Shown here: piece by piece, positions 1 through 15,400 of the stretch
How the letters are laid out: each line of letters starts with the position of its first letter
Position numbering within the stretch: position 1 is the stretch's first letter
NCBI RefSeq assembly: GCF_027943255.1
Contig: NC_072896.1
Coordinates: 65,490,501 to 65,554,500, forward strand
Source: Anastrepha obliqua
Lineage: Eukaryota > Arthropoda > Insecta > Diptera > Tephritidae
Reading direction: 5' to 3'
DNA: 64,000 nt
Program-made: the position numbers and the translations under genes
The notes under the pieces: model-generated
What the model was told of the DNA's origin: nothing
What the model saw: only the letters and a program-made list of their open reading frames with translations
Database searches by the model: none

Positions 1-408
1 TGCACTCCGGCTGTACCTTAGTGGGGGGCTCGCGTGGAACATCGCACTGCACGAACGCGTTCCCACTATAACCTGGGCGGCATTCACATTGCGGCTGATG
101 ACGTCTACCCGTGCAAATGGCATTCAGAGCGCAGGTATCCTCATCGCAAACCGGACGGCAAATACGATTCAGGCGATCGCAAGCTTCGTGATCAGCGCAA
201 TCTTCGTTGTATTGGCAGTGACCTGTGATGCAAGAGATAAATGGATTACCTTGTGTGCCCGGTGGGCATACGCAGACGGCTTGATGATTTTGTGGCACGC
301 ATTGAGCTTCAGTTCCACAACGTACTTCACCGTAGTTACACGGGTTGACGCAATTCTCATTGATGCAGGCCTTGTCGTACGGACAGTCGGGGTTTATCTT
401 ACATTCCG
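1..408 (-). CDS. dpy: dumpy exon w78 (DPY-EGF-DPY-EGF, runs off left edge)
   Basis: Acceptor AG lies just above 408; no donor is reached before position 1. It encodes ECKINPDC... (DPY), an EGF, then a distinctive DPY with CQYNEDC and CDRLNR, a second EGF and a linker rich in Pro. The CQYNEDC/CDRLNR signature occurs elsewhere only in w8 (50018-50509). Confidence 0.85.
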
Positions 409-3400
409 CTGTATTGGAAAGCATATTTGGATTTATAAGCACAGTCATAATGAATGAAACTCAGCAGGACTTACGTTTGTAACATTGAACTTGAGGATCG
501 CCACCCCAGCCAACAGGACACGAGCATATTGGACGCGAATTGCGCACACGGCAATCAGCATTGCCAGCGCATGGATTTGCCTCTGCGCAAGGATCTTGAC
601 AACGTTGATTGATGCAAGCCGTTGTAGGCGAGCATTCTGAATCGTGTGTGCAGCCGGCAGTAATTTGAGCTGTAAGAGAATACAGGATGATTAGTTGTCA
701 TGTTGAGAACAGTAATTTATGATTGGACTTACGTGGTTGGTAACAGTTGATGAACGGATCACCCTGTGTACCCTGCGGACAACTACAGACGGCGCGATGT
801 CGTTGAGCCAAGCACTCGGCGGTATGGGCGCAAGGCGAACCATCAATGCAAGGATTCACACACATACCATTTCGACAGGCTTCAGTGTCCTGGCATTCGC
901 TGTTGGATTGGCAGCCGTGATCTCGTGCGGGTTCTAGAGTCAAAAATTTGAATCAGTACTCATGTAATTAAGAGATAATTGTGTTAAAAGGAAATAGGTT
1001 GACATATAGTAATATCTGTTTTGTGCTTCCATAATTGTGTGTAGCTGTACAGAAGTGTTGATAACAAAAGTTAATCAGTTGACTAAAATGCGTTTTTGCA
1101 ATTTGTCAACTTATATATATATATATATTTACAATATGTAAAAAAACATTTTTAACTCATTAATAAAATTATGCTGAAATGAGACAGAGACTCAATAAAA
1201 TATGCTCTTAAAAATTTGCTGCAGTTTTTCAATCACTTGGCTAACTTACCTTTACGACAGCCCACATCTGCATCACCCACATAGCCGGGTTCACACTGGC
1301 ATATCATTGTACGCAACGGCAATGTGTCCACCACCGAACAAATAGCATTCACGCCACATGGCTGCGTTACAGCGCATGGGTTCTTGCATTCGCCGTTGAA
1401 GCAGGCCAATTTGCTGGTACAGTCCCCATCCATAGTACATTGTGGTGCCACCTTAGGTTCTTCGAGCACACAGCTAACCAGCGGATTGCCACTATAACCT
1501 GGTGGGCAGCGACATAACGCGTGATGATTGTCGACACGGCATTGAGCACCAACTCCACAATTGCATGGATCCTCACAACGTTCGTTTTTGCAAGCCAAAT
1601 TGAAGGCGCATTCGTCATCGCGTGAACATTCCGGCCGCTCGCAGCGCAACAAAGGATTGCCGCGATAACCCTCTGGGCAATGGCAGCGCGCCTTATGGTT
1701 GTAATCTGCACGACAAATGGCATTCGTGCCGCATTGTGTATATGGACAAGGATCGGTGCATTGCTTATTGATGCATGCTTCAGTCGCGGGACATTCCTCA
1801 TCTGAACGGCAGCCAATGGTATGACAGTAGCTGAAAGCGTTACCGGTGTAACCTGAGGGCGGAAGAACATCACATTTTTGAAGAAATTCTAGGTTTTTAG
1901 AATACTTAAAATACTTAAAATACCAACAAAAACTGTCGCTTAGTTGCTTTTTCAATTATTTTACAGGATAAAAAATGAATGACTTTGGTATCATTTAGTT
2001 GTTTTCATAACTCCAGCCAGTTTTCAGAAAATGTATTAATAAAACCTATGAATCTCTTATAAGGCAAAATTAGAAAATAATGTATCACATCTGCAACAAT
2101 TGCTTATGCTTGGGCTTCCATAGAGAGATTGCTACACGATATGTGCGTTTCATTTAGGTTTGAGATGAAAGAGCTTGATTATTTTCAACATAAAAGCATC
2201 TTTTCGGCCGCAGGCACTGTGACACTTTTCCAATTGCAGCTCGGGGATAAGCCTTCCTCTTGCCTTGCAAGTCGAAGTTGAGGAGTTCACGTAAGTTTTG
2301 GATTTATAAACCACTCCACTGTGTACTGCACCAACTATGCTTCTTAAACTCGGTTAAACAGAGTAGCTTTAGTAAAGGGAATAAGAACAACTAGGGTGAT
2401 TTCCATGAGATAAGGACCATAAGGCAAATATGGCTGATTCGACAAAGCGTGCACATTCAGATATATAACGAAATGCAAGCTCTTCGTCTTCTAAGCCCAG
2501 ATCTCCGAAGTGGTTGCCAAGAAACATTTTATCCTACCAGCGTGACCCTTTCGGTAATCTTAACGTAGTCATGTACAAAATCTCTTGACTACGCCGCTAT
2601 TAATATAACTGAACACTTATTGTGATCCTTTGGTGGCCCATAATGTACTACTACTTGCATATATATGGTTGCTTCAACTGGATTTATTTATTTTTGCTCT
2701 CAAATATTGCCATTGTCTAAGTATATATTGCCAGTTGCTTAGGCAGGGGTCCCAATAAAATATTTAGTAATTACTGATATTTTACCGATACAACTCGGTT
2801 ATCCCAAGTGGAGCAGTTGACCAAAACTCGTTGACTCCACTGCCTTAATTCAAATGAAGTGTAGATTGCTCTTGATATACATTTTCAAGCTCTACACGAC
2901 TAGCACATATGAAATTCTGAAAGTTAACTCTCCCAGCTTACCATAGTGATTTGCTTGAATTATCCGCTTTAAGTTCGGAAACCCTTTGACATTTTTTCCA
3001 AACAAAACTTATGTCTTAAACTGTCAACTATCAAATACGATTGGCAAAAAAAAAAAAAGTGATAATTCTTAATCGGAGAGCTGTGGGAGCTGGCTCAAAA
3101 TGAGGGCCAATATCTAAGTTCAGAAGATCTAGCTGAGCACTTCTCGAGGCTACTAAACCTGTTATCGGTCTAAAATTCAAATATTTACTGGACTTGAGCA
3201 AATAGATCATCTTTCTAACTATAAAACTTTACGGTACTAAATTGCATTACTTCTCCTTAGAATTAAAACACTATGATTGCTCTTAACCAATTCTTCACTC
3301 ATTGCTCTGAGCTTCGCGTACTCACCTTCATTACAAACACAGAGTGGTCGGTGAAGTTGGATATGGCAGCGTGCATTTGTGCCACAGATATTCGAGAGTT

Positions 3401-6400
3401 CGCATGGATTCTTACAGGCCTGATTCACACATGCCTTGTCGTTAGAGCACTCCGAGTCCGTGGTACATTCTGGGCGAGGTGCCGGTATTTCTTCCATTTG
3501 TGGTAGACACTGATTAAATGGTGAGCCATAGTAACCACTGGGGCATGTGCATACCGCCTTATGATTGATAGCATTACAAATCGCGTTAAGACCGCAAGCA
3601 TTGATACATGGATTGCGACATTTTTGATTAATACAAGCTCGATTGCGTGAACAGTCCTCATTAGTCACGCACTCTGGGTATGTGCAAGTGGCGACGCCAT
3701 TAATAATTTGACAAATACCATTGCTACGGCATGGTGAGGGATTGCATGGATCCACGGGTTTCAATGGCTCATGACATTCGACGAACGGATTGCCAATCAT
3801 TGGGCTGGGACAACTGCAGATTGGATTGTGGTTAACTGTCTGGCATTGCGCACCATAACCGCAAACACCGGGACATGGATCGATGCACTTTGCACTAACA
3901 CAAGCCTTGTTTTTGGCACAGTCTGAGCTGAGCGTACATTCCGGACGACAACCTTGACCATTTGGATTGCCAAAGAACCCAGGCAAGCATTCGCAAACAG
4001 CTTGATCGCGCTGTACTCTGCAGATGGTGTTGGTGCCGCACGGTGTTGGATAGCAAGGATCGCGACGTTCCTGAGGCTCTACTAAGATAAGTGAACACTG
4101 GACGAAAGCATTGCCAGTATAGCCAGACGGGCATGAGCAAATCGGTATGTGGTGGTGAATGGTGCAGAGCGCTCCCACGCCGCAGGTGCCTGGACAAGGA
4201 TCGGCACATTTGTTGCGTATGCAAGCGCGATTCGAGGGGCACTCCGAGTTGCCAATACATTCAGGACGACAACCCTCGTAGGGGTTACCAATGTAATCGT
4301 TAATGCATGTGCAGGTGTAGCTGTCACCGCGTCCACGACATTCACTATTCGAGCCACAGGGCGATGGACGACAAGGATCACGGGGTTCCTGTTTTGGTGG
4401 TGGTGGAAGAACTGAAAGAAAACAAATGAAATACAAATAGTATAAAAGGGGGATATTAAGCTATAGCTAAGGCTAATATCGACTTGCTAGCGCCTTACTT
4501 TTGGGTGCCTCGTAACACGCATGGAAAGGATCGCCGGTCATTCCAGCTGAGCAGTAACAATTGGGTATGTGTAATGTCACAATACAGTTGGCATTTATTC
4601 CGCATGAACCGGGACAAGGGTCACGGCATTTAAGATTAATGCATGCCAAGTTGTTTGGACAATCATCATTACTTGAGCATTCTGGATGGCAATTGGGGGG
4701 AACACCAATATAGGAAGCCAGACAAACACACTGAGCCTGCCCCTGTTTGTCGGTACATTGAGCATTAGGACCACAAGGTGATGGTATACATGGGTCTTTT
4801 TGTATGGTGGGTGCCTCTTCCCTTATTTCTAAAATTAAGTATTAAAATATTAAGTAAATAACCTACGCGCCTTCTTTTCGCGAATAGTAAGTTACCTGTT
4901 CTCGTGCAAAGGGAATATGGATTACCGTTGTAGCCGCGTGTACATTCGCAGTGTGCACGGTGCTGCACTGCCTGACATTCGGCGTTCAGACCACATTGAC
5001 CAGGGCAAGGATCGACGCATTTATTGTTGATACACGCATGTATTTGTGCACAGTCCGAACTGGTGTAACATTCGAGACGACAGTTTGGTGGGCTGCCGAA
5101 ATAGCCGATGATACAAGAGCAAATTCCATTAACGCCGCGTTCGATGCACTGCGAATTGGGGCCACATGGTGATGGTTGACATGGGTTTTTGGGTTCAACT
5201 TCACGTACAGGTTCGCATGCGACAAATGCATTACCAGTCATTCGTTCAGGACACCGACACATGGGTATATGATTAATGACATTACAGAGCGCACGCTCGC
5301 CACATGTGCCTGGACAGGGGTCCACGCACTTATTGCGCACGCATGCGCGATCACGTGCACAATCTGCATTGAGAACACATTCTGGACGGCAACCGATAAA
5401 GGGATCGCCGTGATATTCTGGTATGCAAGAACATTGACCATTGTTGCAGACTGTATTTGCGCCACATGGTGAGGGAATGCATGGATCGACAGGCTCAGCT
5501 GGTTCTGTAAAGGGATGTATATTAACAGTGTGAATGGCGTCTAACAACAACAATGAGGGGCATTTACTAGGTGAAGGCGGTGGTGGTGGTAGTGGGCGAC
5601 AGCTGGTAAATGGGTCGCCGGTGTAGCCAGTCGGGCAGGAACAACTTGGGGTGTGATTGATAACATTACAAAGCGCTGAAAAGCCGCAAGAGCCGGGGCA
5701 TGGATCGCGACAACGCTCATTCATACAAGCCATATTGCTGGCACATTCCGCATTGATGGTACACTCCGGTCGGCAATTGGGAGGGGCTCCGATATAGTTC
5801 GTCAAGCAGCTGCAAGTTGCGGCCCCATTTACTTCGCGGCACTGTGAGTACGGTCCGCAGGGGGAGGGAAGGCATGGATTGACATCAGCTGGTGGCTGCA
5901 CTGGAGGACGAGGCGCTAAGGGGTATTCGACGGAAAAAAATAGTAAGTGAAGGGTAATAGATGCATAGATAGGATCATTGCATGCAGTTCCTGCATTGCT
6001 GCTTACATGGTATGGGCTGGCAGCTAGTGAAAGCTTCACCGGTAAATCCAGTTTTACAAGCACACAAGGGACTATGGTTATGTACGTGACATTCTGCATT
6101 TATGCCACACGCACCGGGGCAAGGGTCTTTACATTTCTGATTTATACATGCTTTATCTAGTGGACACTCGGAGCTAACGACACATTGCGGACGACAGGCA
6201 GGTGGGCTGCCCACGAACTCAGGTAGGCAGGAACAAACGGCTTGGCCATTTGAATCGCGACATTGCGCATTAGGTCCACATGGCGATGGCTGGCAAGGAG
6301 TTACGGTGACAGGTGGTTCGGCTGTTTTGGGTTATAAAAAATTAGTTTCGATAAAGGATATGAGAGCAAGCAATTAGATACTTGAACCACCACTTAAGCA

Positions 6401-9400
6401 AACTCTATTGTAATAAAAGCGAGATTTGTTATAATAACATGAGCGCAAGGTAAATTTCAATATTAATGGTTTACTTAATCTAATACTTAAATTTAAATAA
6501 GTACGTGTTCATAATAATTAATTAGCGCAATAGTTTTTTATTAGTAATGAAGCCAGAAATCAATTTTTCACTTCAGTCATCTGAAGCAGTTTCTTATTTG
6601 TTTCTGGTTGCTAGTCGGGTAAGTTTACATTGTGGGGTTTAGAGATTTTAGTTACTGAGTTACCTATATATAGGCCTAATGTTTAACTATGTTATTAGGG
6701 CCTAAAAGGCAACCAAGTCTAATTATGAAGGTATTTTGTATATTAGCCAGTTTTTGCAGTCATTAGGGTTGGGTTTAAATTTTTTAGTTTGGCAGTTCAG
6801 CGTTTTTTCGGCTTTGAAGGTTTGTAGTTAAGAGAAAATACGCGTATGAAAAATTTCTTACGTTCCGCTTGCACAATTGTGCAACGTGTATATGGATCAC
6901 CATGGTAACCGGGTAGGCAAGCGCAGTTTGGTATATGATTGATGACCTGACAAATAGCTTCTGAACCACAAGTGCCCATACATGGATCACGACACTTTTG
7001 ATTCTGACACGCTTTGTTTGCAGCACAATCCGAATTCCTAACACATTCCGGACGACAAGCTTCATAAGGATTACCGAAATAGTTGGGTAGACATTGGCAT
7101 ACGCTAATGCCATTCCGTGGTTGGCAAATCGCATTTGCACCGCAAGGGCTGGGACTGCAGGGTAAAGCAACTTCCGTTGGTGGTTCTCGTTGTACAATGC
7201 AAGCGTTGAAAGGATCGCCAGTATATCCGCTTGGGCAGTAACACATTGCACTGTGTGTTAACACTCGACATTCGGCAGCAGCACCACACGAACCCGGACA
7301 AGGATCCGCGCACTTACGATTGATACACGCCTTGTCCGAGGCGCACTCAGCGCTTGTCACGCATTCAGGACGGCAATGTGGTGCAGCGCCAATAAAATCG
7401 GGCAAACAAGTGCATTGTGCGCCATTCAGTGTGGCGATACATTCCGAATTAGGTCCACAAGGAGATGGTTGACAGGGATTGGTCGGCTTTTCGTCACGTA
7501 CTGGTGGCGGGGATGGTGTAGCTGCAAAATGGGTTAAAGGGTTTAGTGTGAAGTACATTAGTGAGAATGTAGAGACGCCGGTACTTATAGGCTGGCAAGA
7601 AATGAATGGATCGCCAGTGAAGCGTGGTGGACAAGCGCAGATTGGACTGTGATTTTGTACATGACAGACCGCACGTATACCGCAGGTACCGGCGCAAGGA
7701 TCTTGACAGCGTTGATTTAAGCAAAACTTGTCTAGAGTACATTCCGAGTTTGAGACACATTCGGGACGGCAAGTTGGTGGTGCGCCAATGTAGTCAGGTA
7801 GACAAGAGCATATAGCTTGTTGATTTGCTGCACGGCACTGTGAGTTTGGACCGCAAGGAGAAGGTTGACAGGGGTTGACTGGAGCTGGTGGTTCGATGAC
7901 TGAAATTGAGACAATGTGAGTTTCTAAATTACCATACCAAGCGTCGGATGTTTTGTTACTTGTAATACTGTCACAGCGAACAAATGCATTGCCTGTCAAT
8001 CCGTTGGGACATGAACACATCGGAATATGATTTATAACATTGCAGACCGCTTGCGAACCGCAAGTTTGAGGACAAGGGTCTTTACACTTTTGATTAATGC
8101 AAGCGCGGTCACGTGCACAATCGCTATTAAGTACGCACTCTGGGCGACACCCACTGTATGGATCTCCATAGTAGTCTGGTAGACATGTGCATACTGCCTC
8201 TCCACTGCAGATAGCATTTACACCGCAAGGTGATGGAATACAAGGATCTTGTTTGATTGGCTCACGTTGTATAGGTTTTGGTGGTTCTGGTTGGCAACTG
8301 CTAAATGGATCACCCACATAACCGGCTGGACAGATGCAGTTAGGCACATGGTTGAGCACATTACAAAGAGCATTGAAGCCGCAGGATCCGGGGCATGGGT
8401 CACGACACTTTTCATTGATGCAGGCACGATTCGACGAGCAATCAGAACTTACAACGCACTCAGGGTGACAGTTTGGAGGACTACCTATATAGCTTGGTAG
8501 ACATGAGCACACTGGGCTACCGTTGCGGTTGTGACATTGGGCATATTGGCCACAAGGTGATGGATTGCATGGATTAATTGATAGCAGTGGTATCGCTGGT
8601 GTTACGTCTGCGACAGGTGGCGATGGAGCAGCTGATATTACAGGAAAATATAATTTTCAGAAACTGATGCTATTTGAATATTTTACTTTTTATCTTACAA
8701 GGTATTGGATAACAACGCGTAAAAGCATCTCCAGTATAGTTTGGTATGCATGTGCAAATCGGATTATGATTGTAAACGCGACATTCTGCATCCTGACCAC
8801 AACTGCCTGGACAAGGATCGGCGCACTTTCGATTTATACAAGCTTGTGTAAGCGAGCACTCAGCATTAATTGTGCATTCTGGACGACAAGCAGGTGGTGA
8901 CCCAATGAATTCGGGTAAACAAGAGCAAACAGCCTGTTGATTGACTTCGTGACATTGCGCATTCGGGCCGCAGGGTGATGGTAGACATGGGTTAACGTAA
9001 ATTGGTTCCACTAAGAATAAAAGGACAAGTCAAAGTTGTACGTGGCTGCGTTAATGAAAGTTGATATTTCTGCTTACATTGCTTGACAGGCGAGCAGAAG
9101 CTATACGGATTGCCTGTATAACCATTCCAACAGTGGCAAACTGGCAGATGGTTCCCAACCTGACACTCCGCATTTTGGCCACAGGTGCCTGGACATGGAT
9201 CCCGACATTTGCGTTGTATGCATGCTTTGTTTGACGAGCAATCACTATTTAACACACACTCTGGTCGACAACCCTGGTAAGGGTTACCGAAGTACTCTGG
9301 TAGACAGACACAGGATCCAACTTTATTATGACGACGGCATTCTGCGTTGTCCCCACAGGGGCTAGGTATGCAAGGATCTACATAATCGGGTGCAGGCGGA

Positions 9401-12400
9401 GGTGATGGTAGTGAGAGACGACAAACGGTAAATGGATCTCCCACATATCCTTGTTCACAAATACAGTTTGGTACATGGTTCAAAGTGTGACACTGGGCAT
9501 TTGAGCCGCATAGCCCTGGACAAGGATCGCGACACTTCTGATTAATGCAGGCCTTATCGAACGCGCATTCCGAGCTAGAAATGCACTCTGGACGACAATT
9601 TGGAGGTGCACCTATGAACTCAGACAAGCAAGTACAAGAAGGAGCGCCATTAATGTTGCTACATTGGGCATTTGGACCACAAGGTGATGGACGACATGGA
9701 TCGCGAGGTTCTTCATGAGACGGTGGAGCTGTGGAGAGGCGAATTGAGTAGGGCTTAGTTTTTGTGTAAGAAAATCGTGGATGTCGAAATACATACTGAT
9801 AATAGGCTGGCAAGCGACGAATGGACTGCCAGTATATCCTGATGGACAAGAACAAATAGGGTTATGGTTGACGATGTTGCAGAGCGCGTTGTGGCCACAA
9901 GCGCCCGGACAAGGGTCTTTGCATTTCTGGTTGATACATGCGCGATTCATTGGACATTCTGAGTTACCAATACATTCAGGGCGGCAGGCAGGGGGTGTAC
10001 CAATCATATCTTGTAAACAAGAGCATATGGCTATGCCATTCCTATCTTGGCATTGTGAGTTGGGGCCACAAGGTGTCGGTTGACATGGATGTAAAGGTTC
10101 TGCTGGGCGCTCTGGTACTTGCTGACATTGCACAAATGCATTGCCTTGCATTCCCGCTGGACAGTGGCACATGGGAATGTGGTTGTGTACTTCACATATA
10201 GCGTTCGAGGCACAAGTACCAGGACAAGGGTCCTCACATTTCTGATTAATACACGCTTTATCACGTGGGCATTCGGTATTCAAAATACATTCGGGACGGC
10301 AACCAGTGTACGGATCACCTTGATATTCTGCTATACAAGTGCAAATACCATCACTGCATTGAGCGTTAGTACCACATGGTGATGGTATGCAGGGATCATC
10401 AGCTGGTGTGGCTATTTTCGAGAAGATGAAATTTGAATGTGAAGAGAAAGATATATTGAGTTTATATTACGTGGTGGTGGTGGGGCTGGCTGGGCATGAC
10501 AGTTTATGAATGGATTACCAGCGTAGCCTGCCGGACACGTACAAGCTGGGATATGATTCAGGACATTGCAAACGGCGTTCACTCCACAAGAGCCTGGGCA
10601 TGGATCGCGACACTTCTCATTAATACAGGCACGATTACTGGAACAGTCAGAGTTTATAACACATTCCGGACGACAATTTGGAGGTGCGCCGCTATACCAT
10701 GGTAGGCAGACACATGTCGGTTGATCATTTGTTACACGACAAACGGCATATTGGCCACATGGGGAGGGAACACATGGATCTCGGTATGGCTCGCGGGCTG
10801 GTGGTGGTGGTGGTGGTATTAGGTAACAACGTACAAATGCGTCACCGGTATAACCTGGGCGACAACTACAATAGGGACTATGTGACCTTACGCGACACTC
10901 GGCGTTTGAGCCGCAAATGCCAGGGCAGGGATTCTGACATTTTTTGTTGATGCAGGCCTTATCGATGGGACATTCAGAGTTCGTTGTGCATTCGGGGCGA
11001 CAGGACGGAGGACTGCCGATAAAGTCGGGTAAACAAGAGCAAACCGCTTGTTCATTTACCTCCCGACATTGCGAATTTGGTCCGCAAGGCGATGGTATGC
11101 ATGGATTTACATATTCTCTAATAGCTATTCATATCATGAAAATAAAAAAAATTATCATAGTAAAAGTGCAATGACATAAAGCTATCCTGTGAAAATTATG
11201 TTTTCCTAGTTCTAAAAGCAAGTTAGGAATACAAATTGTGATGCTTACGTTCTTTCAGTGTGTTGCAGTAGTTGTACGGATCTCCAGTGAAGCCCGACAT
11301 ACAAGTACAGGTAGGCAAATGATTGATCGCGTCGCATTGTGCATTTTGGCCGCATACACCAGGACAAGGGTCTTGGCATTTTTGATTGCGACATGCCTTA
11401 TTTGAAGGACAGTCAGAGTTCGTGACACATTCGGGTCGGCAACCCTCATATGGATTACCGAAATATTCTGGTATACACTTGCATGCACCGGCGTTATTTT
11501 GTGTGGTACAGATAGCATTACTGCCACATGGACTTGGTACGCACGGATTAATCTGTTCGAATTCAATTATTGGTTCGGGATAACATTGGGTGAAAGGGTC
11601 ACCTATAAAGCCGGCGATGCAGGCACATGATGGCGTATGACTAACCACGTGGCACGTAGCTGATGCACCACAAATCCCGGGACAAGGATCTCGACATTTC
11701 ATATTGATACACGCTTGGTTGTTGGGGCACTCCGAAGAAGATAAGCACTCTGGCCGGCAGTTGGGTGGTGCACCAATATAGTCCGGCAGGCAAATACATG
11801 ATGGTGAGCCATTTCTATCCGTACATTGGGAGTTCGCACCGCATGGTGATGGTATGCAGGGGTGTGTTGGTTCGTTTTGGGCACTCGGTGGCGGTAAAAG
11901 TTGGCATAGAGTATGGGCATTACCAGTATAACCGCTGGGGCAACTACAGAATGGCGCATGATTCATGACTAAGCAAAGAGCTCTTACACCACAGCTTCCT
12001 GGGCAGGGGTCTCGGCATTTATGGTTCACACAAGCCATGTTCAGTGGGCAGTCCGAGTTTATAGCGCATTCAGGTCGGCAGTTAGGTGGTACGCCGAGAT
12101 AGTCGAGTAGGCAAGCGCACACAGCTTGCTGGTTAATCTCAGAGCACTGCGAATTGGGACCGCAGGGAGAAGGTTGGCACGGGTTTATAACCGTTGGTGG
12201 AGCTAAAATAAATCGTGTGTAGTTGGATGTGGATCTAAAATACTTTTCACATTTTGAAACCTACTTTGTAGAACCGCGCATTGAACGAATGCATTACCCG
12301 TCATTCCATCGGGACAATGGCACGTTGGTATGTGATTAAAAACATCGCAGATGGCACCCAGACCACAGATGCCTGGACAGGGGTCGACACATTTATTTTT

Positions 12401-15400
12401 AATGCAAGCATTATTACGTGTGCAGTCCGTATTGAGTACACACTCGGGACGGCAACCAAGGTAAGCGTTCCCTTGATATTCGGGTAGGCAAGAACATTCG
12501 CCATTATTACAAGCCGAATTGCTACCACAGGGGGACGGATTACAGGGATCGTTTAAAGGCACTAAAAAAAAAAATATTATATTTTTTTTGTCATAAGAAA
12601 CGACGTAACATACATTTCGGTTCGGGTCGCTTGGGCGCACAACTGGTGAAAGGGTCGCCGGTATGATCTGGTGGGCAAGTACATATTGGCGTGTGATTAA
12701 TGACATTACAAATCGCTGCGAAACCACAGGAGCCTGGACAGGGGTCTCGACATTTTTCATTTATGCACGCTAAATGTGCCAGACATTCGGCGTTGATGGA
12801 ACATTCAGGGCGACAATTGGGCGGCGTGCCTAAATAGTTGGGCAGGCAAGAACATGACGCCTGATCGTTAATGCTGCGACAGACAGCGTTACTACCGCAC
12901 GGTGATGGGACACAGGGATCACGATACACCTCGTTAATAACCGGCACAGTGGGGGGCTCTAGAAGAAGAAACCGGTGGATAAAATATTTTCCTCTAGCAT
13001 AGACATTTTGCCTCTTACGCGGTATTGGGTAACATCTTGTAAAGGCATCTCCCGTGTAACTATTACGACAAGTGCAAAGCGGACTGTGATTGCGTACGTG
13101 GCATTCAGCATTGAGACCACACACTCCAGGACATGGATCGATGCATTTTTGATTGACGCACGCCTTATCGAGAGAACATTCGCTGGAAGTGGTACATTCA
13201 GGGCGACAATCTGGTGGGCTGCCAATGAATGTTGGAAGACAAGAGCAAACCGCTTGTTGTTTGACTTCCTTACATTGAGAATTCGGTCCACAGGGTGACG
13301 GCTGACAAGGGTTTACTACTTCAAATTTAGCTAGATGTACAGAAAAAACACCTTTAAATTTTTCTATTAAACATTATTTCTTCTTTGCTTACGTTCCGCT
13401 ATCACTCTGCAGTAATTGTACGGATCGCCTGTATATCCGCTTAAACAGTTACAGGTTGGTAAATGATTGCGCACATGGCAGAGGGCATTCTGCCCACAAG
13501 TACCTCGACATGGATCTTTACATTTGTTCTGTAAACAAGCTTTATTCGTAGGACAGTCTGAGTTCACTACACACTCTGGGCGACAACCTTCATATGGATT
13601 TCCTATAAATTCGGTCAAACACTGACAGGCGCCAGCGCCATTGCGCACAGTGCATTTGGTGTTGGGACCGCAAGGACTTGGTTGACAGGGATTAAGAATT
13701 TCTTGTGGCACGTCGCGTATGATATCGCAATAGCTGAATGGATCTCCAGTATATCCGCTTGAACATACACACATTGGTGTATGATTAATTACATGACAGT
13801 CTGCATTTGCGCCACAAACACCTGGACAGGGGTCCTCGCAATGCTGATTGATGCACGCCTGGGAAAGCGGACACTCAGAGTTCGTTACACATTCAGGACG
13901 ACAATTTGGTGGTGAACCAATGAAGTTTTTAAGGCACGAACATGATGGACTATCGTTGATAGCGCGGCACTCGGAATTGGGACCGCAAGGCGATGGGTGG
14001 CAAGGATTTTTAGGTACGTCTAGTTCTGGCACAACTGTAAGAAGACGTTACATGTAAATTGTCTGCGCTGATGGATAAATTTAAAGTATTTACTTCGTAT
14101 AGGACTGCAAGCTACGAATGGATTGCCAGTGTATGAGTTGACGCAGCGACAAATCGGTGAATGATTGATGACAGTGCATTCGGCATTAATTCCACAAACT
14201 CCAGGGCAAGGATCGCGACATTTCTGCTGTAGACAGGCTCGGTTTAAGGCACAGTCTGCATTGCTGGTACACTCTGGGCGGCAGGATGGAGGTGCACCAA
14301 TAAACTCGGGTAAGCACGAGCACACAGCTTGCTGATTGATCACACGACATTGCGAGTTCGGACCACAAAGTGATGGTTGACAAGGATTTACTTGTACCTT
14401 AGTTGTTAGGGGTTGGCATAGAGCGAATGCGTTACCAGTCATACCTTCTGCGCAATGACACATTGGTACATGGTTATGTACTTCACAAATGGCATTCGAG
14501 GCACAAGTGCCCGGACAGGGATCTATGCATTTCTGACGAATACATGCTTTGTCGGACGGGCAGTCTGTATTTAAAACACATTCTGGACGACAGCCTATCA
14601 ACGGATTACCTTGATATGTAGGTATACATTCACATTGGCCATCGCGACATACAGTATTGGGCCCACAAGGGTAAGGGCTGCATGGATCTTCTTCCAGCTT
14701 GGGTGGAGGTGGAGGTGGCGCTTGGCACGAGATAAATGCATCTCCACTTAAACCAGGTGCGCATTGACAAATCGGCGTATGGTTGATAACATGACACTGG
14801 GCGTTGAAACCACATGCACCTGGGCAAGGATCGCGGCATTTTTGATTTATGCAAGCTTGAGTGCTCGAGCAATCTGAGTTTCTAATACACTCCGGATGGC
14901 AATTCGGTGGACTACCTATATAGGTGGACAAACATGAACATGATGGATTGCCGTCAATATCACGACATTCTGCGAACTGCCCACAAGGCGATGGCACACA
15001 TGGATTACGCACTAGTTCTGGTGGTGACGCAGTTTTTGGTGGAGCTACATTGGGGAACAAATTATAATTCTGTGTTCCTCGTTCATACAAAATGAGCTTA
15101 CGTGGTATGCGATAACAGCGGGTGAAAGCATTTCCAGTATATCCACTCAGACAACTACAAATGGGTGAGTGATTGCGTACGTGACATTCTGCATATGAGC
15201 CGCATGTACCCGGGCATGGATCCTGACATTTCTGATTAATGCACGCCTTATCGGATACACATTCGGCGCTCGTTGTACACTCTGGTCTACACGCAGGTGG
15301 TGCACCACTAAAGGCGGGCAAACACGAACAAACGGCTTGTTTGTTCACTTCGCGACATTGTGAGTTGGGGCCACAAGGTGATGGCTGACAGGGGTTGATA

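Noticed and set aside
89..457. Plus-strand ORFs over the EGF exons, here and throughout
   Set aside because: The minus strand gives conserved EGF-DPY sequence with regular Cys spacing, while the plus-strand translations have no recognisable domain and stop at exon borders.
5505..5567. Reading straight through as coding between w72 and w71
   Set aside because: The frame is open, but a GTAAAT donor and a CCCTTTACAG acceptor sit in the conserved phase, and the intervening residues (hydrophobic, no Cys) do not resemble any linker in other copies. Kept as a short intron, with lower confidence.
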